Of a DNA stretch of 63,819 nucleotides, positions 1 to 7,791 are shown in pieces. The stretch is from CAIKZZ01 sp035604595 (GTDB lineage: Bacteria > Pseudomonadota > Gammaproteobacteria > Steroidobacterales > Steroidobacteraceae), in the NCBI GenBank assembly GCA_035604595.1, contig DATNIE010000006.1, positions 1-63,819 of the forward strand, given 5' to 3'. How positions within the stretch are numbered: the first letter of the stretch is position 1; each line of letters starts with the position of its first letter. Under the pieces are notes generated by a model, which saw only the letters and a program-made list of their open reading frames with translations, was not told where the DNA came from and did not search any database. Both the position numbers and the translations under genes were made by a program.

Positions 1-141
1 GAGATGGTCATGCCGGGGGACAACATCAAGATGACGGTCGAGCTGATCAGCCCCATCGCGATGGAGGAGGGCGTTCGGTTCGCGATCCGCGAGGGCGGCA
101 GGACCGTCGGCGCCGGCGTCGTCTCGAAGATTCTGCAGTAA
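1..141 (+). CDS. tuf: Elongation factor Tu, C-terminal fragment (5' end outside window)
   Basis: The first 46 codons read in frame 1 to a TAA at 139-141 and give the conserved end of EF-Tu: the MVMPGDN segment, then an ISPIAMEEG-like stretch, FAIREGGRTVGAGVV and a short ILQ tail. EF-Tu delivers aminoacyl-tRNA to the ribosome in a GTP-dependent step. Only the end of domain 3 is present; the GTPase domain is outside the window. A tuf gene directly upstream of rpsJ is the usual str/S10 arrangement in gammaproteobacteria. Confidence 0.95.
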   Translation, partial: EMVMPGDNIKMTVELISPIAMEEGVRFAIREGGRTVGAGVVSKILQ

Positions 142-150
142 TTGGGTGAC

Positions 151-173
151 GGGCCGCGTACACTGCGCGGCCC
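151..173 (+). other. Stem-loop downstream of tuf
   Basis: GGGCCGCG at 151-158 pairs perfectly with CGCGGCCC at 166-173 around a 7-nt loop. No T-run follows, so it does not look like an intrinsic terminator. It may be an RNA 3'-end stabiliser or processing site between tuf and rpsJ. The rpsJ ribosome-binding site (AAGGGG, 233-238) lies well downstream. Confidence 0.5.
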
Positions 174-246
174 GCCGGCCCGCGACGGGTCGTTACCTGG
201 CAGATCCTGAACGTTTCTGCCGCTCTTTGACCAAGGGGTCCGTGAC

Positions 247-558
247 ATGGCCAACCAGAACATCCGCATCCGGCTCAAGGCCTTCGATCACCGCTTGATC
301 GACAACTCGGCCCGGGAGATCGTCGAGACGGCCAAGCGCACCGGCGCAACCGTCCGCGGCCCGGTGCCGCTGCCGACCAAGATGGAGCGCTTCACGGTGC
401 TGGTCTCCCCGCATGCCGACAAGGATGCGCGCGACCAGTTTGAGATCCGCACGCATAAGCGGTTGATGGATATCCTAAATCCGACCGACAAGACGGTCGA
501 CGCCCTGATGAAGCTCGATCTGCCGGCCGGCGTCGACGTCCAGATCAAGCTCAACTGA
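247..558 (+). CDS. rpsJ: 30S ribosomal protein S10
   Basis: S10 of the 30S head, also the NusE partner of NusB in antitermination. The protein is 103 aa, the same length as in E. coli, and shows the IRIRLKAFDHRLID start and the RTHKRLMDI segment typical of the family. The ATG is preceded by AAGGGG at 8-nt spacing. It is the first gene of the S10 operon, 105 bp after tuf. It is separated from rplC by an unusually long 312-bp spacer; in E. coli the two are almost adjacent. Confidence 0.97.
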   Translation: MANQNIRIRLKAFDHRLIDNSAREIVETAKRTGATVRGPVPLPTKMERFTVLVSPHADKDARDQFEIRTHKRLMDILNPTDKTVDALMKLDLPAGVDVQIKLN

Positions 559-870
559 GGCATGTGCACCGCCCCGAGGGGGCCGGTGCCGGACGACGGG
601 AGTTGCTTTGAAACCACGGGCCGCCTAACATAGGCGGCTCGCTTCGGCTCGCCCGCCCGGGTGTGCCGTTCGCAGGTCGGCCCAGACAGTCGTTCCGCAG
701 CAGCCGCTGCCGGAGCTGGCGCGGGGTCGATACCACGGACCGGTTACCGGGCCGACCGAAGTTGGTCGGGATGATTGGACGCCTGGCAGGAGCCCCTGGG
801 GCCCCGGCCGAGGGCGGTATCGGGGTGCCGCCTGCCAATTGCAGCGGGCGGACGTAAAGAGGAAGACCCA
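559..870 (+). promoter_or_regulatory. 312-bp structured rpsJ-rplC spacer with candidate promoter
   Basis: No convincing gene lies here. A candidate sigma70 promoter is TTGCTT (603-608), 17 bp, TAACAT (626-631). The -10 overlaps a perfect 8-bp stem (620-627 with 631-638, loop ACA). Downstream are a 6-bp hairpin (CCGACC 752-757 with GGTCGG 764-769) and a larger nested structure in which GGCAGG (785-790) pairs with CCTGCC (831-836). The rplC ribosome-binding site (AAGAGGAAG, about 857-865) follows. In E. coli the L4-responsive S10 leader is upstream of rpsJ. A leader or internal promoter placed after rpsJ is an inference from position and structure only. Confidence 0.4.
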
Positions 871-1563
871 ATGAGCCTTAAAACTGGCTTGGGGCTGGTA
901 GGCCGCAAGCGCGGCATGACACGCGTCTTCACGGACGCGGGCGAGACGGTACCGGTCACCGTCATCGAAGCGCTCCCCAACCGCGTGGCCCAGGTGAAAA
1001 CCGCCGACAGCGACGGCTATCGCGCTGTGCAGGTGTGCTTCGGCCAGAAGCGCGCCTCACGGCTGTCGAAGGCCGTCCAGGGCCACTACGCCAAGGCCAA
1101 CGTCGTGCCCGGCGAGGCGCTCGTCGAGTTCCGTCTCGGCGGTACCGAGGGCACTGACCTCAAGTCCGGCAACGAGCTCAAGGTCGACATGTTCGCGGCC
1201 GGCCAGATCGTCGATGTCACGGGCACGACGATGGGCAAGGGCTTTGCAGGCGTGATGAAACGCCACAACTTTGCGGGCGGCATGGCGAGCCACGGCGCCT
1301 CACTCGCGCACCGCGTGCCGGGTTCGATCGGCCAGCGCCAGACGCCGGGCCGCGTATTCCAGGGCAAGCGCATGTCGGGTCACATGGGCGTGCAGCGTCG
1401 CACCGTGGAGAATCTCAAGGTCGTCGAGGTGGATGCCGAGCGGAACCTGCTGCTGATCCGCGGCGCCGTGCCGGGTACCGAGGGCGGGACGGTGATCGTC
1501 CGGCCGTCGGTGAAGGCGAAGGGCCTGGCGCGCCGCGTGCGGCTGCGGTCGGCTAAGAAGTAA
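871..1563 (+). CDS. rplC: 50S ribosomal protein L3
   Basis: L3 is an early-binding 23S rRNA protein near the peptidyl transferase centre. The chosen ATG at 871 (MSLKTGLGLVGRK) follows a good AAGAGGAAG site. A longer in-frame reading to 775 exists but has no family-like N-terminus. The protein is 230 aa (209 in E. coli). The signature HRVPGSIGQRQTPGRVF is present and includes the Gln that PrmB methylates in relatives. rplD starts 14 bp downstream. Confidence 0.96.
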   Translation: MSLKTGLGLVGRKRGMTRVFTDAGETVPVTVIEALPNRVAQVKTADSDGYRAVQVCFGQKRASRLSKAVQGHYAKANVVPGEALVEFRLGGTEGTDLKSGNELKVDMFAAGQIVDVTGTTMGKGFAGVMKRHNFAGGMASHGASLAHRVPGSIGQRQTPGRVFQGKRMSGHMGVQRRTVENLKVVEVDAERNLLLIRGAVPGTEGGTVIVRPSVKAKGLARRVRLRSAKK

Positions 1564-1577
1564 CCCGAGGCACCCCC

Positions 1578-2192
1578 ATGAAGCTCAAGGTCGTCAATGC
1601 CGGGGCGGGCAGCGCCGAACTCGAAGTGGCGGATGCCACGTTCGGTCGTGAGTTCAACGAGGCGCTGGTGCACCAGGTCGTGACCGCGTACCTGGCGGCC
1701 GGCCGGGCCGGCACCAAGGCGCAGAAAACCCGCGCCGAAGTGCGCGGCGGTGGCCGCAAGCCTTGGAACCAGAAGGGCACGGGCAGTGCCCGCGCCGGCA
1801 GCATCCGCAGCCCCATCTGGGTCGGCGGCGGCCGGACCTTTGCCGCCCGCCCGCGCGACTTCGAGCAGAAGGTCAACCGCAAAATGTACCGCGGGGCGCT
1901 GCGCGCGATGCTCTCCGAGCTCGCGCGCACCGATCGCCTCGTGGTCACGCCGTCAATCGAGCTCGAGGCGCCGAAGACCAAGCTGCTCGTCGCGCGCCTG
2001 AAGGACCTCGGCCTCGACAGCGTGCTGATTCTGGTCGAGGCCTTCGAGGAGAAGCTGTTCCTCGCCGCGCGCAACCTGCCGCACGTCGAGGTGCTGGCTG
2101 TTGCGCAACTCGACCCGGTGAGCCTCGCGCGCCATGGCAAGGTCCTCGCGACCGTCGGCGCGCTCAAGCTGCTCGAGGAGCGCCTGGCATGA
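1578..2192 (+). CDS. rplD: 50S ribosomal protein L4
   Basis: L4 has a globular domain and an extended loop reaching the exit tunnel; in E. coli it also represses the S10 operon. The protein is 204 aa. The KTRAEVRGGGRKPWNQKGTG segment (about residues 50-70) is the conserved tunnel-loop motif. The stop codon overlaps the rplW start in an ATGA, consistent with translational coupling. Confidence 0.96.
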   Translation: MKLKVVNAGAGSAELEVADATFGREFNEALVHQVVTAYLAAGRAGTKAQKTRAEVRGGGRKPWNQKGTGSARAGSIRSPIWVGGGRTFAARPRDFEQKVNRKMYRGALRAMLSELARTDRLVVTPSIELEAPKTKLLVARLKDLGLDSVLILVEAFEEKLFLAARNLPHVEVLAVAQLDPVSLARHGKVLATVGALKLLEERLA

Positions 2193-2545
2193 GCGGCAAT
2201 ATTCCCAGGATGGCTCAGGCAGCCCGGACGGCGACGCCCGTCCAGGCGAGCGAACGTCTGATCAACCTGCTGATCGCCCCGCACGTCTCGGAAAAGGCGG
2301 CGCGCGCGTCGGAGAAGACCAATCAGTACGTGTTCCGCGTCCGCACCGACGCCACCAAGCCCGAGATCCGGGCGGCGGTCGAGCTGATGTTTTCGGTCGC
2401 GGTCGAGGCGGTGCAGGTCGTCAACGTCGGTGGCAAGCACAAGCGCTTCGGCAACGCCGTCGGCCGGCGCTCCGACTGGAAGAAGGCCTACGTGAGTCTG
2501 AAGGCCGGTCAGAGCATCGACTTCAGCGGCACCGCGAAGGCCTGA
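2189..2545 (+). CDS. rplW: 50S ribosomal protein L23
   Basis: L23 lies at the tunnel exit and docks trigger factor and SRP. I chose the ATG at 2189 because it overlaps the rplD stop and has GAGGAG at suitable spacing. An alternative ATG at 2210 gives a product closer to the usual 100 aa. The 118-aa protein has the LIAPHVSEKA motif and the C-terminal GRRSDWKKAYV segment of the family. rplB follows after 21 bp. Confidence 0.95.
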   Translation: MSGNIPRMAQAARTATPVQASERLINLLIAPHVSEKAARASEKTNQYVFRVRTDATKPEIRAAVELMFSVAVEAVQVVNVGGKHKRFGNAVGRRSDWKKAYVSLKAGQSIDFSGTAKA

Positions 2546-2566
2546 GACGGGCACGAGGACCAGACC

Positions 2567-3394
2567 ATGGCGATGATCAAACTGCGGCCGACATCACCCG
2601 GAGCGCGCTTCGTGCTGAAGCCCGACCGGTCGGGTCTGCACAAGGGCAAGGGTTTTGCGCCGCTGCTCGTCTCCCAGAATTCGACCGGGGCGCGCAACAG
2701 CTCCGGCCGGATGACCACGCGCCACAAGGGCGGTGGCCACAAGCAGAAGTACCGGCTGATCGACTTTCGGCGGGACAAGGACGGCGTCGTCGGTGTCGTC
2801 GAGCGCATCGAGTACGACCCGAATCGCAGTGCCCACATCGCGCTGATGCTCTACCGGGACGGCGAGCGCCGCTACATCCTCGCGCCGAAGGGCCTGAAGG
2901 AGGGCGATGAGCTGCTGTCGGGCTCGGAGGCGCCGTTCAAGCCGGGCAACGCGATGCAGTTCCGGAACATCCCCGTCGGCAGCTCGGTGCACAACATCGA
3001 GCTGAAGCCCGGCAAGGGCGGTCAGCTGGCCCGCGCGGCCGGTGGCTCGGCGCAGTTCACGGCCCGCGAGGGCATCCACGCGCTCGTCCGGCTGAAGTCG
3101 GGCGAGATTCGCAAGGTGCACGTCGACTGCCGCGCCACGATCGGCGAGGTGGGCAATGACGAGCACAACCTGCGCGTCTTCGGCAAGGCAGGCGCCAAGC
3201 GCTGGCGTGGCATCCGCCCGACGGTCCGCGGCGTGGTCATGAACCCCGTCGACCACCCGCACGGTGGCGGCGAAGGCAAGTCCGGCCAGGGCAACCCGCA
3301 CCCCGTGTCGCCGTGGGGCTGGCAGACCAAGGGTAAGAAAACCCGCCACAACAAGCGCACGAGCTCGTTCATCGTGCAGCGGCGCAAAAAGTAA
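2567..3394 (+). CDS. rplB: 50S ribosomal protein L2
   Basis: L2 is needed for subunit association and peptidyl transferase activity. The protein is 275 aa (273 in E. coli). The family hallmark near the C-terminus, MNPVDHPHGGGEG, includes the conserved His of the catalytic-centre loop, and the basic KKTRHNKRTSSFIV tail is complete. It lies between rplW (21 bp) and rpsS (15 bp) in the standard order. Confidence 0.97.
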   Translation: MAMIKLRPTSPGARFVLKPDRSGLHKGKGFAPLLVSQNSTGARNSSGRMTTRHKGGGHKQKYRLIDFRRDKDGVVGVVERIEYDPNRSAHIALMLYRDGERRYILAPKGLKEGDELLSGSEAPFKPGNAMQFRNIPVGSSVHNIELKPGKGGQLARAAGGSAQFTAREGIHALVRLKSGEIRKVHVDCRATIGEVGNDEHNLRVFGKAGAKRWRGIRPTVRGVVMNPVDHPHGGGEGKSGQGNPHPVSPWGWQTKGKKTRHNKRTSSFIVQRRKK

Positions 3395-3409
3395 CGCGAG
3401 GGTCCTACC

Positions 3410-3691
3410 GTGCCACGTTCGCTGAAGAAAGGTCCGTTCATCGATCTGCCCCTCGCCAAGAAGGTGCAGGTCGCGGCCGCCAAGAATGACCGTCGTCCGA
3501 TCAAGACCTGGTCGCGCCGATCGGTCGTGATCCCGGAAATGGTGGGTCTGACCATTGCCGTGCACAACGGCCGCAATCACGTGCCGGTGCTGATGACCGA
3601 GAACATGGTTGGCCACAAGCTCGGCGAGTTTGCCCCGACGCGCACGTTCAAGGCGCACGGCGGCGATCGCAAGGCCACGGTGGTGGAGTAA
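3410..3691 (+). CDS. rpsS: 30S ribosomal protein S19
   Basis: S19 sits in the 30S head near the A-site finger contact. The start is a GTG (PRSLKKGPFIDLPL after the initiator), which matches the universal N-terminus of the family, so no ATG is needed. The protein is 93 aa. The VHNGRNHVPV and GHKLGEFAPTRTF motifs are intact. Only 3 bp separate it from rplV. Confidence 0.96.
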   Translation: MPRSLKKGPFIDLPLAKKVQVAAAKNDRRPIKTWSRRSVVIPEMVGLTIAVHNGRNHVPVLMTENMVGHKLGEFAPTRTFKAHGGDRKATVVE

Positions 3692-3694
3692 GTC

Positions 3695-4033
3695 ATGCAG
3701 ACCTACGCCAAGCTCCGCCACGCGCGGATTTCCCCGCAGAAGTGCCGGCTGGTGGCCGACGTCGTTCGCGGCAAGAGCGTCGGGCAGGCGCTCGCGATCC
3801 TGCGTTTCATGCCGAAGAAGGGCGCCGATCACGTCCGCAAGGTGCTCGAATCCGCGATCGCGAACGCCGAGCACAATCACAACGCGGACATCGACGAACT
3901 CAAAGTGTCGCGCATCGAGGTCGATGCGGCGCCGATGCTGAAGCGTTTCCACGCCCGCGCCAAGGGCCGTGGCAACCGGATCATCAAGCGCAACAGCCAT
4001 ATCACGGTCTTCGTAGCGGATGCGGCCAAGTAG
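3695..4033 (+). CDS. rplV: 50S ribosomal protein L22
   Basis: L22 lines the exit tunnel; changes in its hairpin give macrolide resistance in other species. The protein is 112 aa (110 in E. coli). It has the ARISPQKCRLVADVVRGK start and the basic beta-hairpin around KRFHARAKGRGNRI. No unusual change in the hairpin is visible. Confidence 0.96.
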   Translation: MQTYAKLRHARISPQKCRLVADVVRGKSVGQALAILRFMPKKGADHVRKVLESAIANAEHNHNADIDELKVSRIEVDAAPMLKRFHARAKGRGNRIIKRNSHITVFVADAAK

Positions 4034-4051
4034 GCCGGGGACGAGTCAACC

Positions 4052-4762
4052 ATGGGCCAGAAAGTCAATCCGATCGGCATCCGCCTTGGCATCACGCGCG
4101 ACTGGACGTCGAAGTGGTATGCACACTCGAAGAACTTCGCGGCGTACGTGCACACCGATTGGATCGTCCGGGAGTTCCTGAAGAAACGCCTGGCCGACGC
4201 ATCGGTCAGCCGGATCGTGATCGAGCGCGCGGCGCGCCGGGTCAACATCACGATCCATACCGCGCGGCCGGGCATCGTGATCGGCAAGAAGGGCGAGGAC
4301 ATCGAGAAGGTGCGCACCGAAGTCGCGCGCCGCATGCAGCTGCCGGTGCAGGACGTGCGCCTGAACATCGCCGAAATCAGGAAGCCCGAGCTCGACGCGC
4401 AGCTGGTCGCCGAAGGCATCGCGCAGCAGATCGAGAAGCGCGTGATGTTCCGCCGCGCGATGAAGCGCGCGGTCACGAACACCATGCGCAGCGGGGCGCT
4501 CGGCATCAAGGTACGCGCCTCGGGACGCCTCAACGGAGCCGAGATCGCGCGCACCGAATGGAGCCGCGAGGGGCGCATTCCGCTGCACACGTTTCGCGCC
4601 GACATCGACTACGGCCTGGCCGAGGCGCAGACCACCTATGGCGTCATCGGCGTCAAGGTCTGGATCTTCAAGGGCGAGGTATTCGACAAGGCGACGCTCG
4701 AGGCCGAGGCCGCTGAGGCCGTGCCGGCCGTGACCGCGCCGGAGCCTGCTTCGGCGGTCTGA
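4052..4762 (+). CDS. rpsC: 30S ribosomal protein S3
   Basis: S3 forms part of the mRNA entry channel and its helicase activity. The protein is 236 aa, with the MGQKVNPIGIRLGI start, a KH domain with a GKKGEDIEKV loop (about residues 77-90), and the C-terminal RTEWSREGRIPLHT segment. The last roughly 20 residues form a variable Ala/Glu/Pro tail. rplP follows after 26 bp. Confidence 0.97.
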   Translation: MGQKVNPIGIRLGITRDWTSKWYAHSKNFAAYVHTDWIVREFLKKRLADASVSRIVIERAARRVNITIHTARPGIVIGKKGEDIEKVRTEVARRMQLPVQDVRLNIAEIRKPELDAQLVAEGIAQQIEKRVMFRRAMKRAVTNTMRSGALGIKVRASGRLNGAEIARTEWSREGRIPLHTFRADIDYGLAEAQTTYGVIGVKVWIFKGEVFDKATLEAEAAEAVPAVTAPEPASAV

Positions 4763-4788
4763 GCCGCCCAAGCGAGGAGAACACGACC

Positions 4789-5202
4789 ATGATGGCGCCG
4801 AAGCGAACCAAGTACCGCAAGCAGTTCAAGGGCACGAACTCGGGCTCCGCGCACCGCGGCAGCAGCGTCGAGTTCGGCGAGTACGCGCTCAAGGCCACCG
4901 ACCGCGGGCGGATGACCTCGCGCGAGATCGAGGCGGCGCGGCGGGCGATGACCCGCTACGTCAAGCGCGGCGGGCAGATCTGGATCCGCGTGTTTCCGGA
5001 CATCCCGGTGACCGCGAAGCCGCTCGAAGTCCGGATGGGCAGCGGCAAGGGCAACGTCGAGTTCTGGGTGGCGCGCGTCCTGCCCGGCAAGGTGCTGTTC
5101 GAGATGGAAGGCATCAGCGAGGCGGAAGCACGCGAGGCTTTCCGGCTGGCCGCCGCCAAACTGTCGCTGCCGACCATGTTCGTCAGGCGGCACGTGCGCT
5201 GA
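4789..5202 (+). CDS. rplP: 50S ribosomal protein L16
   Basis: L16 organises the A-site tRNA region of the 50S subunit. The protein is 137 aa and begins MMAPKRTKYRKQFKG. Two adjacent ATGs (4789, 4792) are possible starts; the longer is used. The EARRAMTRYVKRGG and AAAKLSLPTMFV motifs are conserved. rpmC starts 22 bp later. Confidence 0.96.
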   Translation: MMAPKRTKYRKQFKGTNSGSAHRGSSVEFGEYALKATDRGRMTSREIEAARRAMTRYVKRGGQIWIRVFPDIPVTAKPLEVRMGSGKGNVEFWVARVLPGKVLFEMEGISEAEAREAFRLAAAKLSLPTMFVRRHVR

Positions 5203-5224
5203 GCGCAGGTCACGAGGAACGCCC

Positions 5225-5425
5225 ATGGATATCAAGGAAATTGCCAAGAAGACTCCGGCCGAGCTCAAGGAGGAACTCCTGAAGCTGCGCCGCGAACAGT
5301 TCAATTTGCGGATGGCCGCGGCGGCGGGGCAGCCTGCCAAGCCCGACCAGTTCGGCAAGGTGCGCAAGAACATTGCGCGCGTGAAGACCGTGCTCAGCCA
5401 GCAGCGCGTCGGAGGTAAGGCCTGA
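5225..5425 (+). CDS. rpmC: 50S ribosomal protein L29
   Basis: L29 is a small two-helix protein near the tunnel exit next to L23. The protein is 66 aa. It has the ELKEELLKLRREQFNLRM core and the KVRKNIARVKTVL second helix. Its TGA shares one base with the rpsQ ATG (TGATG), a typical coupling arrangement. Confidence 0.95.
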   Translation: MDIKEIAKKTPAELKEELLKLRREQFNLRMAAAAGQPAKPDQFGKVRKNIARVKTVLSQQRVGGKA

Positions 5426-5709
5426 TGTCCGCCGAGATTTCCACTGCAACCGCGTCCCCGGCCGGCGAGCGTACACTGACCGGTCGCGTCGTCAGCAGCA
5501 AGATGGACAAGACCATCGCGGTCGCCGTCGAGCGCCTGATCAAGCACTCGACCTACGGCAAGTACGTGCGGCGCACCACCAAGCTCCTTGCCCACGACGA
5601 GCAGAACGAGTGCCAGGAGGGCGATACGGTCGCGATCGCCCCCTGCCGCCCGCTGTCGCGCCGCAAGAGCTGGAAGCTCGTGCGCGTCCTCGAGCGCGGC
5701 GCGCGCTGA
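5425..5709 (+). CDS. rpsQ: 30S ribosomal protein S17
   Basis: S17 is an OB-fold primary binder of 16S rRNA. The protein is 94 aa, about 10 longer than in E. coli because of an N-terminal Ser/Ala/Thr-rich stretch before the conserved RTLTGRVVSSKMDKTI. The GDTVAIAPCRPLSRRKSW segment is intact. It is the last gene of the S10 part; rplN follows after 19 bp. Confidence 0.95.
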   Translation: MSAEISTATASPAGERTLTGRVVSSKMDKTIAVAVERLIKHSTYGKYVRRTTKLLAHDEQNECQEGDTVAIAPCRPLSRRKSWKLVRVLERGAR

Positions 5710-5728
5710 CACTCAAGGGATCATCGAC

Positions 5729-6097
5729 ATGATTCAGATGCGGACCCTGCTCGCGGCAGCCGACAACAGCGGCGCGCGCAGCCTGATGTGCATCAAGGTG
5801 CTTGGCGGTTCCAAGCGCCGCTACGCCGGCGTGGGCGACGTCATCAAGGTGAGCGTCAAGGATGCCATTCCGCGCGGCAAGGTGAAGAAGGGCGAGGTCT
5901 ATGACGCGGTAGTCGTGCGCACCCGTCACGGCGTACGTCGCTCGGACGGCTCATTGATCCGCTTCGACGGCAACGCCGCGGTGCTTCTGACCAACAAGCT
6001 CGAGCCGATCGGCACCCGCATCTTCGGGCCGGTGACGCGCGAGCTCAGGACGGCGCAGTTCATGAAGATCATCTCGCTCGCGCCCGAGGTCCTGTAA
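5729..6097 (+). CDS. rplN: 50S ribosomal protein L14
   Basis: L14 contributes to intersubunit bridges and, in relatives, is the contact point for RsfS (encoded at 40573-41049 here). The start MIQMRTLLAAADNSGA fits the family, so the longer upstream reading is discarded. The protein is 122 aa with the RRYAGVGDVIKVSVKDAIP motif and an EVL C-terminus. Confidence 0.96.
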   Translation: MIQMRTLLAAADNSGARSLMCIKVLGGSKRRYAGVGDVIKVSVKDAIPRGKVKKGEVYDAVVVRTRHGVRRSDGSLIRFDGNAAVLLTNKLEPIGTRIFGPVTRELRTAQFMKIISLAPEVL

Positions 6098-6128
6098 GGG
6101 ACCGGCGCCACAGGGACGAGGACAGGAC

Positions 6129-6446
6129 ATGCAGCGAATTCGCAAAGGCGACCGGGTCATCGTGACGACCGGCCGCGACAAGGGCAGGCAAGGCACCGTG
6201 ATCCGCGTGATCGAGAACGACCACGTGGTGGTCGAGAACGTCAACATGGTGAAAAAGCACCAGAAGCCGAATCCGCAGGCGGGTGTGCCGGGCGGAATCG
6301 TGCAGAAGGAAGCGGCGATCCACATCTCCAACGTGGCGCTGTTCAACCCGGTGACGAAAAAGGCCGATCGCGTCGCCTTCAGGAAGATGGACGACGGCCG
6401 CAAGGTGCGCGTCTTCAAGTCGAACAGGGAGGTCGTCGACGCCTGA
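6129..6446 (+). CDS. rplX: 50S ribosomal protein L24
   Basis: L24 is an assembly-initiating 23S rRNA binder with a KOW domain. The protein is 105 aa. The N-terminal KGDRVIVTTGRDKGRQGTV is the KOW motif and the NMVKKHQKPN segment follows. The start lies 31 bp after rplN. Confidence 0.96.
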   Translation: MQRIRKGDRVIVTTGRDKGRQGTVIRVIENDHVVVENVNMVKKHQKPNPQAGVPGGIVQKEAAIHISNVALFNPVTKKADRVAFRKMDDGRKVRVFKSNREVVDA

Positions 6447-6486
6447 GCGTCGTCGCCCTCGCCACTGGACACAGGACCCAACGATC

Positions 6487-7026
6487 ATGGTCAGGCTCCA
6501 ACAGCACTACCGCGAAGTCGTCGTGCCGCAGCTCATGAAGGAGCTCGGCGTCACCAATCCCATGGCTGTGCCCCGCATCGAGAAGATCACGGTCAACATG
6601 GGGGTCGGCGAGGCGGTGTCAGACAAGAAGCTAATCGAGAATGCGGTCGCCGACCTGACCAAGCTGACCGGCCAGAAGCCGTTGCTATGCAAGTCGAAGA
6701 AGTCGATCGCCTCGTTCAAGCTGCGCGAAGGCCTCGCGATCGGCGCGAAAGTCACGCTGCGCGGCGCGCGGATGTACGAGTTCCTGGACCGCCTGATCAG
6801 CATCGCGATGCCCCGCATCCGCGACTTTCGCGGCGTGTCGGCGCGCGCCTTCGATGGCCGCGGCAATTACAACTTTGGTGTCAAGGAACAGATCATTTTC
6901 CCGGAGATTCAGTACGACCAGGTCGACAAGGTCCGGGGCATGGACATCACGATCACGACCACGGCCACGGACGACAAGTCGGGGCGGGCGCTGCTGAGTG
7001 CATTCAGCTTCCCGTTCCGCAAGTAG
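6487..7026 (+). CDS. rplE: 50S ribosomal protein L5
   Basis: L5 binds 5S rRNA in the central protuberance. The protein is 179 aa, exactly the E. coli length. VPRIEKITVNMGVGEA, KKSIASFKLREG and FPEIQYDQVDKVRGMDI are all diagnostic. It is 40 bp from rplX and 43 bp from rpsN. Confidence 0.97.
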   Translation: MVRLQQHYREVVVPQLMKELGVTNPMAVPRIEKITVNMGVGEAVSDKKLIENAVADLTKLTGQKPLLCKSKKSIASFKLREGLAIGAKVTLRGARMYEFLDRLISIAMPRIRDFRGVSARAFDGRGNYNFGVKEQIIFPEIQYDQVDKVRGMDITITTTATDDKSGRALLSAFSFPFRK

Positions 7027-7069
7027 TCATTCAATGAACGCCCGCACGTAGTTCGCAAAGGTAACGGTA

Positions 7070-7375
7070 ATGGCCAAGACGAACATGCTGGAGCGCGAGA
7101 AGCGCCGCAAGGCTCTCGCCAAGAAGCACGCGCAGCAGCGCGCGAAGCTCAAGGAGCTCATTCGCGATCCGCGCAGCTCTCCGGAGCAGCGGGTCGCCGC
7201 GCAGGAGACCCTGCAGAAGTTGCCGCGGGACTCGAATCCGAACCGCCAGCGCAACCGCTGCGGGATCACGGGCCGGTCGCGCGGCGTGTACCGCAAGTTC
7301 GGACTCGCGCGGTCGAAGCTCCGCGAGGCAACCATGCGCGGCGAAATCCCGGGTTTGACCAAGGCGAGCTGGTGA
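7070..7375 (+). CDS. rpsN: 30S ribosomal protein S14 (zinc-independent type)
   Basis: S14 of the 30S head. The protein is 101 aa and lacks the CxxC zinc ligands of the short form, so it is the long, zinc-independent (C-) type. The C-terminal RNRCGITGRSRGVYRKFGL segment is conserved. rpsH starts 10 bp downstream. Confidence 0.96.
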   Translation: MAKTNMLEREKRRKALAKKHAQQRAKLKELIRDPRSSPEQRVAAQETLQKLPRDSNPNRQRNRCGITGRSRGVYRKFGLARSKLREATMRGEIPGLTKASW

Positions 7376-7385
7376 GGGCGCGTTC

Positions 7386-7781
7386 ATGAGCATGACCGAT
7401 CCGATTGCCGACTTCATCACGCGCATCCGCAACGGCCAGGCCTCGCGCAAGACCGAGGTGAGCTGTTCGAGCTCCAAGGCGAAGATTGCGATCGCGCAGG
7501 TGCTGCGCGACGAGGGCTACATCGCCGGCTTCACGACGACCGCCGACGGCGGCAAGACGACGCTCACGGTGCAACTCAAGTATCACGACGGCCGCCCGGT
7601 CATCGACCGCATCGAGCGGATCAGCCGCCCGGGTCTTCGTGCCTACCGCGGCAAGACGGCATTGCCGAAGATCCTCGGCGGACTCGGCATCGCGATCGTC
7701 TCGACCTCGCAGGGTGTCATGACGGACCGTCAGGCGCGCGCGGTCGGTCAGGGCGGCGAAGTCCTGTGTGTGGTGTCCTGA
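7386..7781 (+). CDS. rpsH: 30S ribosomal protein S8
   Basis: S8 is a primary 16S rRNA binder; in E. coli it represses the spc operon at the L5 site. The protein is 131 aa with DPIADFITRIRNGQ at the start and the C-terminal GLGIAIVSTSQGVMTDRQAR motif. rplF starts 10 bp later. Confidence 0.96.
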   Translation: MSMTDPIADFITRIRNGQASRKTEVSCSSSKAKIAIAQVLRDEGYIAGFTTTADGGKTTLTVQLKYHDGRPVIDRIERISRPGLRAYRGKTALPKILGGLGIAIVSTSQGVMTDRQARAVGQGGEVLCVVS

Positions 7782-7791
7782 GGAACCCGAC

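Noticed and set aside
151..173. Hairpin after tuf as an intrinsic terminator
   Set aside because: The stem is perfect but no T-run follows, and rpsJ downstream has a ribosome-binding site but no clear promoter of its own; kept only as a stem-loop.
2594..4000. 468-codon open frame on the minus strand across rplB-rplV
   Set aside because: It is antisense to conserved ribosomal genes. Long antisense frames are expected in GC-rich coding DNA, and the translation matches no family.
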